Shown one piece after another: positions 59,734 to 64,000 of a stretch of 64,000 nucleotides of DNA. Location: the NCBI RefSeq assembly GCF_004519545.1, contig NZ_SDKM01000028.1:1-64000 (forward strand), given 5' to 3'. The notes beneath the pieces were generated by a model. It ran no database searches and was not told the origin of the DNA. It saw only the letters and a list, made by a program, of their open reading frames with translations. A program made the translations under genes and the position numbers. Positions within the stretch are counted from its first letter, which is position 1, and each line of letters begins with the position of its first letter. Origin of the DNA: Nocardioides guangzhouensis. Its GTDB lineage: Bacteria > Actinomycetota > Actinomycetes > Propionibacteriales > Nocardioidaceae.

Positions 59734-60479
59734 ATCGCGACGGTGGCGCCGTAGTCGTCGTCGCTGACGGTCCACGCGTCGAGCCCGGCGGCGCGGTACG
59801 CCGTGAGGGCGGCGTCGGCCTGCGAGGACGCGATCTCGATCAGCAGGTGCCCGCCGGGGGCCAGCCAGTCCGGGGCGGCAGCCGCGATCCGGCGCAACAG
59901 CGCGAGCCCGTCGGGGCCGCCGTCGAGCGCGGCCCGGGCCTCGTGGTCGCGGGCCTCCGGCGGCATCAGGGCGATCGCGTCGGTCGGGACGTACGGCGTG
60001 TTGGCGACCAGCAGCGTGACCCGCCCGCGCAGGGACACCGGCAACGGGTCGAACAGGTCGCCGACCACCACCTGCCCGTCGTACGGCGCGAGGTTGCGGC
60101 CGGCGACCGCGACCGCGGCCGGGTCCACGTCGGCGGCGTGCAGCTCGCACCCCGGCAGGGCGGCGGCGACCGCCGCCCCGACCGCCCCGCACCCGCAGCA
60201 CAGGTCGAGCACCACCGGACCGGAGCCGGCCAGCGAGACCGCGGTGTCGACCAGGAAGCCGGTGCGCGTGCGCGGCACGAAGACACCCGGCGCCACCTCC
60301 AGCCGCAGCCCGTGGAAGTCGACGAACCCGAGCACGTGCTCGAGCGGCTCACCCGCGACCCGTCGCGCGACCATGGTCTCCAGCGACGCCGCGGAGTCGG
60401 CTGCCTCGACCAGCAACCGGGCCTCGTCCTCGGCGAACACGCACCCGGCCGCCCGCAGCCGGGCCACGAGGTCGCTCAC
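59703..60479 (-). CDS. Putative protein-(glutamine-N5) methyltransferase, PrmC-related
   Basis: A 258-residue SAM-dependent methyltransferase related to PrmC/HemK and TIGR03704. The SAM-binding loop is VVLDLCCGCGAVGAAVA; the substrate motif is LLVANTPYVP, with Thr in the place of the first Pro of the usual NPPY. It probably methylates a protein glutamine of unknown identity; it is not the main release-factor PrmC, given this change. The GTG at 60479 overlaps the upstream kinase stop (GTGA). Its last six residues (PAIAAV) and stop are encoded by a family-C palindromic repeat. Confidence 0.85.
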   Translation of the reverse strand: MSDLVARLRAAGCVFAEDEARLLVEAADSAASLETMVARRVAGEPLEHVLGFVDFHGLRLEVAPGVFVPRTRTGFLVDTAVSLAGSGPVVLDLCCGCGAVGAAVAAALPGCELHAADVDPAAVAVAGRNLAPYDGQVVVGDLFDPLPVSLRGRVTLLVANTPYVPTDAIALMPPEARDHEARAALDGGPDGLALLRRIAAAAPDWLAPGGHLLIEIASSQADAALTAYRAAGLDAWTVSDDDYGATVAIGRNPAIAAV

Positions 60480-61042
60480 CACGGGCCCTCCGCACGCAGG
60501 GCGTCGAACGCCTCTCCCGGACCGGCGGCGACCCGCGCCGCCACCAACGCCGCGCACTCCCCGACCCCCCGCCGAGCGGTGTCGACCTCGACGTCGTACC
60601 TCCGGTGCGCGTGCACGGCCCGCACCTGCGAGCGGGCCAGGCCGACCGGCCGGTCGCCCCGCTCCTCCTCGCGGCGGTCGAGCTCGTCGGGGTCGCAGTG
60701 GACGCCGACGAGCACCACGTCGAACGGGCGCCACACCTCGAGGCAGTCGGACAGGCGCCACGGCTCGCTGAGCACGTGGTCGGCGACCACGTCGTTCCCC
60801 GCGCGGGCCAGTCCGGCCACCGCCCGGTGGTAGCCCGCCCGGGTCCGGCGGAACACCTCGGCGAGCTCGTCGCCGTCGAGCTCGGCGGTCCGCTCCGGCG
60901 AGCGCAGCGCCCCGATCGTGTCCACGCCCAGGTGGAACCACGGCCCCGGCAGCACGCGCAGCAGCTCCCGCGCCAGGCTGGACTTGCCCGAGCTCGACGT
61001 CCCGTTCAGCAGCACGATCCGGCCGGGGACCACCGCCGTCAC
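60476..61042 (-). CDS. Chloramphenicol-phosphotransferase-like (CPT-type) P-loop kinase
   Basis: A 188-residue small P-loop kinase. Walker A is LLNGTSSSGKSSLARELL (about residues 11-28), and FHLGVDTIGAL and VLVGVHCDPDELDRREEERG are typical of the chloramphenicol phosphotransferase-like group. The substrate is unknown; antibiotic modification is only one possibility. It overlaps both neighbours by four bases (GTGA), so it is in the middle of the sigma/kinase/methyltransferase operon. The GTG start at 61042 is inside the sigma gene stop. Confidence 0.83.
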   Translation of the reverse strand: MTAVVPGRIVLLNGTSSSGKSSLARELLRVLPGPWFHLGVDTIGALRSPERTAELDGDELAEVFRRTRAGYHRAVAGLARAGNDVVADHVLSEPWRLSDCLEVWRPFDVVLVGVHCDPDELDRREEERGDRPVGLARSQVRAVHAHRRYDVEVDTARRGVGECAALVAARVAAGPGEAFDALRAEGPW

Positions 61043-62277
61043 GCGAGCCGCCCCAGGCCGGCCCGCTTGAGGCAGAACCGGCGCAGCGGCTCGACGTCGA
61101 GGACCTCGGCCAGCGCGGCGTACCGCGCCGCCGCCTCCCCCTGCCGTCCGGTCCGCCACTCGAGGTCTGCCAGCGCGAGCTCGGCGTCCCGGCCGGCGTA
61201 CGCCGGCGCCTCCTCGACCAGCTCGGCCAGTGCCTCCTCGACCGCGGGCAGGTCGTCGGCGGGTACGGCGTGCGCCTCGGCGACCAGCCGGGCCACCGTC
61301 ACCGACGGCGCCGGCCACCGCTCCTCCAGCGCCCGGTAGACCGTCACCAGCCGCACCCAGTCGGGGCCGTCGACCGACGCCGCGTGCGAGTGCAGTCCGG
61401 AGATCGCCGCCTCCAGCGCGAACCGCCCGTCGCCGCTCATCGCGAACGTCGCGTCGTCGAGGCCGCCTCGCCACAGCTCCACGTCCCAGCGGCGGCGGTC
61501 CACCTCGTCCATCGGCAGCGCCACGCCCTCGGTGTCGAGACGGCCCGGCCGCCGGGCCAGGCCCAGCCGGATCACCGCGCGCAGGCCGCGGACCTCGGTG
61601 TCGTGGGGGTACGCCGCGACCAGGGCGTCGGCGATCGAGAGCGCCGCGCGCCCGGTGTCGGCGAGCGCGTCGACCGGGTCGAGGACGGTGCGGTGCGCGA
61701 CCGTGAACATCCCGGCCACGCAGGCCAGCACCACCGGCAGCCGGGCGGCCCGCTCGGTCGCGTCCGGGGTGCGGAACTCCCCGCGCGCGGCGGCCAGCGC
61801 CGTCTTCGCCCGGGTCAGCCGGGCCGCGGCCGCGGACTCCTGGATGCCGAGGTGATGGGCGATCCGGGCGGTGGTCAGGCCGCAGACCACCCGCAGTGCG
61901 AGCACCATCTGCAGCGAGGGGCTGAGCTCCTCGTCGCAGGCGACGAACAGCAGCGCGAGCCGGTCGTCGAGGCCCTCGCGGGCGGGGTCGGTGGGGTCCA
62001 CGGCGGTCTCCTGAACGTCCGGCGACGTCGCGAGCGTGACCAGCTCCGGGGCCAACCGGTCGTGTACAGCCCGGCGGCGCGCCTCGTCCAGCCAGGCGCG
62101 CTTGCCGACGGTGATGCACCAGGCGGCCAGCTCGTCGACCGGCCCGTCGTACGCCGCGGCGCGGGCGACCGCCTCGGCGGCGTACTCCTCGCCGTCGTCG
62201 AGGCTGCCGGTGAAGGACGCCAGCGCCCGGACGATCCGCGGCCACGCGTCCTGGAACTCGCTCGGGGTCGGCCGCAT
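61039..62277 (-). CDS. ECF42-type sigma factor (YCII-linked, DUF6596)
   Basis: A 412-residue sigma factor with a long C-terminal extension. Region 2 is near residues 10-70 (LDDGEEYAAEAVARAAAYDG); region 4 (about 110-165) has SLQMVLALRVVCGLTTARIA. Residues about 180-412 form a TPR-like extension (DUF6596) with ALADTGRAALSIADALVAAY. This is the ECF42 architecture, which pairs with YCII-domain (DGPF) genes, and a YCII gene lies 64 bp upstream on the same strand. ATG at 62277 has coding-strand CACAAT six bases upstream. No anti-sigma factor gene is seen. Confidence 0.9.
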   Translation of the reverse strand: MRPTPSEFQDAWPRIVRALASFTGSLDDGEEYAAEAVARAAAYDGPVDELAAWCITVGKRAWLDEARRRAVHDRLAPELVTLATSPDVQETAVDPTDPAREGLDDRLALLFVACDEELSPSLQMVLALRVVCGLTTARIAHHLGIQESAAAARLTRAKTALAAARGEFRTPDATERAARLPVVLACVAGMFTVAHRTVLDPVDALADTGRAALSIADALVAAYPHDTEVRGLRAVIRLGLARRPGRLDTEGVALPMDEVDRRRWDVELWRGGLDDATFAMSGDGRFALEAAISGLHSHAASVDGPDWVRLVTVYRALEERWPAPSVTVARLVAEAHAVPADDLPAVEEALAELVEEAPAYAGRDAELALADLEWRTGRQGEAAARYAALAEVLDVEPLRRFCLKRAGLGRLA

Positions 62278-62341
62278 GCCCCCATTGTGGAGGCAGCGGC
62301 GTGGCGGCAGCGGCCGACCCGGCCCGTGCGTCGGGGGCGGG

Positions 62342-62731
62342 TCAGCTCCCGGTGGGGAAGACCTTGCGCCACTCGATCCGGTTGCCCGTCGGGACCATCG
62401 CAGCGACGGTGCGGGCCTGGTCCTCGTCCTCGACCTCCACCATGTAGAAGCCGGTGATGACCTCGCTCGTGTCGGCGTACGACGCGTCGGTGTAGACGGC
62501 GTCCTGCACCGCCCGGTCACCCTGCCCCGGCACCACGCTGCCGCCGTGCTTGTGGTTCTGCAGGGCATTGCCGCCGACGATCTTCGCGCCCAGCTTCTCG
62601 ACGGCCACGGCGAACGCGGCGTGGGCGGGGAACATGCTCTCGGCGCTGTCAGCGTCGCTCGGCGGCATCCCGAGGTACTGGTCGGAGTCCCAGTCCTCCT
62701 CGCGGATGATGAAGACGTACGTGTCGGCCAT
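62342..62731 (-). CDS. YCII-related (DGPF-domain) protein
   Basis: A 129-residue YCII/DGPF-fold protein: VFIIREEDWDSDQYLG at the start, then FAVAVEKLGAKIVGGNAL and GFYMVEVEDEDQARTVAAMV. Members may be small monooxygenase- or hydrolase-like enzymes of unknown substrate and are the standard companion of ECF42 sigma factors. The start at 62731 has coding-strand AAAGGGG upstream; the longer frame lacks one. It leads the operon ahead of the sigma, kinase and methyltransferase genes. An ECF42-like promoter lies 48 bp upstream. Confidence 0.88.
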   Translation of the reverse strand: MADTYVFIIREEDWDSDQYLGMPPSDADSAESMFPAHAAFAVAVEKLGAKIVGGNALQNHKHGGSVVPGQGDRAVQDAVYTDASYADTSEVITGFYMVEVEDEDQARTVAAMVPTGNRIEWRKVFPTGS

Positions 62732-62778
62732 GACCGGCCCCTTTCGTCGCTGCGTGACGACCCTCGCCACATCATCCT

Positions 62779-62805
62779 GACGAACTCGCGTCCGGGAAAT
62801 CGACA
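62779..62805 (-). promoter_or_regulatory. Predicted ECF42 promoter upstream of the YCII gene
   Basis: On the minus strand TGTCGA (forward 62800-62805) is followed after exactly 17 bases by CGTC (forward 62779-62782). This fits the TGTCGA -35 and CG(A/T)C -10 described for ECF42 sigma factors. The operon it drives includes an ECF42 sigma factor, so the promoter would be autoregulated. Confidence 0.65.
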
Positions 62806-62871
62806 TCGCGGGCGAATCGATCGAGGCCCGGGATCCTTGCCCCCGACCCGGCCAGCGGGCACCGTGGCTCC

Positions 62872-63732
62872 ATGAGCACGCACATCCCGCCGCACGGCGC
62901 CGACGACGTCGTCGTGCCGCCGAGTGCGGACCGCGACCCCGAGCACTACAACAGCCAGGGTCGGTTGCGCGAGAGCGTGTACGCCGCGGAGCTGGCCCGG
63001 CTGCAGGAGCAGCTCGTGCTGCTGCAGTACTGGATCCAGCGCCAGGGCCTGAAGGTGCTGGTGATCTTCGAGGGCCGCGGCTCGGCCGGCAAGGGCGGGG
63101 CGATCAAGCGGATCACCGAGCGCACCAGCCCGCGCGCCGTGCGCGTGGTGGCGCTGCCGCGGCCGTCGGACCGGCAGAGGTCGCAGTGGTACTTCCAGCG
63201 GTTCGTCGAGCACCTGCCGGCGGCCGGTGAGATGGTCCTGTTCGACCGCAGCTGGTACAACCGCTCGAACGTCGAGTGGGTGATGGGCTACTGCACCGAG
63301 GCCGAGCACGAGGAGTTCCTGCGCAGCTGCCCGGAGCTCGAGCGGATGCTGGTCCGCTCGGGAATGGTGGTGCTGAAGTACTGGTTCTCGGTCAGCTACG
63401 AGGAGCAGCGGCGCCGCTTCGAGGCCCGCAACTCCGAGCCGCTCAAGCGCTGGAAGCTGTCGGAGACCGACCTGCTGGAGCACGAGCTGTACGTGCGCTA
63501 CTCGCGGGCGAAGGACATCACCTTCCAGTACACCGACATCAAGCAGGCGCCGTGGTACGTCGTGCCGTCCGACGACAAGAAGGCGGCCCGGCTGAACTGC
63601 ATCAACCACCTGCTCGCCCAGTTCGACTACGAGGACGTGGCGCCCGAGCGCATCGAGCTGCCGAGCATGCGCGACGAGCCCTACGTCCGGCCGCCGCTGC
63701 ACGAGCAGACCTTCGTGCCCCAGCGGTGGTGA
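62872..63732 (+). CDS. ppk2: Polyphosphate kinase 2 family protein
   Basis: A 286-residue P-loop kinase of PPK2 class I, which interconverts polyphosphate and nucleoside di/triphosphates. The Walker A is EGRGSAGKGGAIKRITE (about residue 68), where typical members have GRD rather than GRG. The Walker B and lid follow: VLFDRSWYNRSNVEWVMGYC, then KRWKLSETDLL and APWYVVPSDDKKAARLN. Gly at the Walker A Asp place is unusual and may alter catalysis or metal handling. The CACCGT six bases before the ATG fits a leaderless start. A 15-bp-stem hairpin straddles its stop. Confidence 0.9.
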   Translation: MSTHIPPHGADDVVVPPSADRDPEHYNSQGRLRESVYAAELARLQEQLVLLQYWIQRQGLKVLVIFEGRGSAGKGGAIKRITERTSPRAVRVVALPRPSDRQRSQWYFQRFVEHLPAAGEMVLFDRSWYNRSNVEWVMGYCTEAEHEEFLRSCPELERMLVRSGMVVLKYWFSVSYEEQRRRFEARNSEPLKRWKLSETDLLEHELYVRYSRAKDITFQYTDIKQAPWYVVPSDDKKAARLNCINHLLAQFDYEDVAPERIELPSMRDEPYVRPPLHEQTFVPQRW

Positions 63733-63747
63733 GGCACGAAGGTCTGC
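63705..63747. terminator. Bidirectional terminator hairpin around the ppk2 stop
   Basis: GCAGACCTTCGTGCC (63705-63719) and its perfect complement (63733-63747) make a 15-bp stem with a 13-base loop. The loop holds the TGA stop of ppk2 (63730-63732). The hairpin lies between ppk2 and a convergent gene, so it could end transcription from both sides. Confidence 0.78.
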
Positions 63748-63757
63748 AAGGTTCCCG

Positions 63758-64000
63758 TCAGTTGCCGTACAGGCGGGTACGCCGTACCTCCAGGTCGAAG
63801 GTGAAGGCCGGGTCGCACGTGACCGTGACAGGGGTGCCGTCGACGGTGACGACCAGGTCGGTGGCCAGCGGCCGGTTGGTGCCGCGGCTGACGACCTGCT
63901 CGCCGGCGTCCTGGACCGGCTCGGTGATCCGGGTCGGCTGGCCGGTGGGCGTCAGCGTGCCCGTGATCGTGGCGGTGCGGCCGCCGCGGACCGCGACGGT
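63758..64000 (-). CDS. Partial gene, C-terminal 80 residues of an unknown protein
   Basis: A reading frame open to the right edge of the window that ends at 63758. The visible part is beta-rich with repeated Thr/Val (VAVRGGRTATITGTLTPTGQ, VTVDGTPVTVTCDPAFTFDLE) and resembles an extracytoplasmic domain. No family can be assigned without the rest of the gene. It converges on ppk2 across the shared hairpin. Confidence 0.6.
   Translation of the reverse strand, partial: TVAVRGGRTATITGTLTPTGQPTRITEPVQDAGEQVVSRGTNRPLATDLVVTVDGTPVTVTCDPAFTFDLEVRRTRLYGN

Overview
The window is high-GC actinobacterial DNA, most like Nocardioides or another Nocardioidaceae. Grounds: strong G/C preference at third codon positions, mycobacteria-like gene blocks (a DUF429-alarmone synthetase fusion of the RelZ type; a flavoprotein/DAG-kinase/TetR/GlpD block), many starts that look leaderless, and short palindromic repeats in the spacers. 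No tRNA, rRNA, CRISPR array or prophage was seen. The genus is inferred.

Bases 1-13,340 look like an accessory cell-surface polysaccharide region and are visibly less GC-rich than the rest. They begin with degraded, gene-poor DNA holding an IS1380-family element (696-2321; 13-bp terminal repeats, 5-bp target duplication CTAAG, frameshifted transposase). Then come a GT2+GT4 double glycosyltransferase, a coiled-coil protein of unknown function, UDP-GlcNAc 2-epimerase, two UDP-sugar 6-dehydrogenases and two more GT2 glycosyltransferases. Together they could supply UDP-ManNAcA-type and UDP-GlcA precursors for a teichuronic-acid-like or other acidic glycan.

From 13,346 the DNA looks like core chromosome. 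13,346-17,974: a glycerolipid block with an AGPS-like flavoprotein and DAG kinase diverging from TetR-glpD across a 17-bp palindrome. 18,472-20,066: SigG/SigX5-type ECF sigma factor and TIGR03086 protein. 20,158-26,262: a LAL regulator, then a MacB-type ABC exporter bracketed by two 92-bp palindromic repeats. 26,390-30,284: DUF2332, zwf, gabD. 30,486-36,978: MFS, secreted phosphodiesterase-like protein, VOC protein, azlCD, M4 metalloprotease. 37,181-41,290: a second LAL regulator diverging from an ankyrin lipoprotein. 41,353-49,753: cupin, SnoaL, TIGR03086, DUF732-like, DEAD helicase, HSL esterase, yceI, LuxR response regulator, PIG-L deacetylase, PfpI-like protein. 49,829-53,474: GNAT, membrane protein, ArsR-SRPBCC pair, patatin. 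53,579-55,357: relZ. 55,473-59,256: wHTH-MFS pair and small proteins. 59,703-62,731: an ECF42/YCII operon with CPT-like kinase and PrmC-like methyltransferase. 62,872-63,732: PPK2. A partial gene runs off the right edge.

The most unusual layer is non-coding. At least five families of short palindromic or tandem repeats fill spacers, usually right at the 3' ends of genes; several supply or enclose stop codons, and one has truncated a small gene. I saw no complete novel defence or biosynthetic system. The best leads are this repeat layer, the alarmone-synthetase/patatin neighbourhood, the operator between divergent starts at 15,847-15,863, and the predicted ECF42 promoter at 62,779-62,805.
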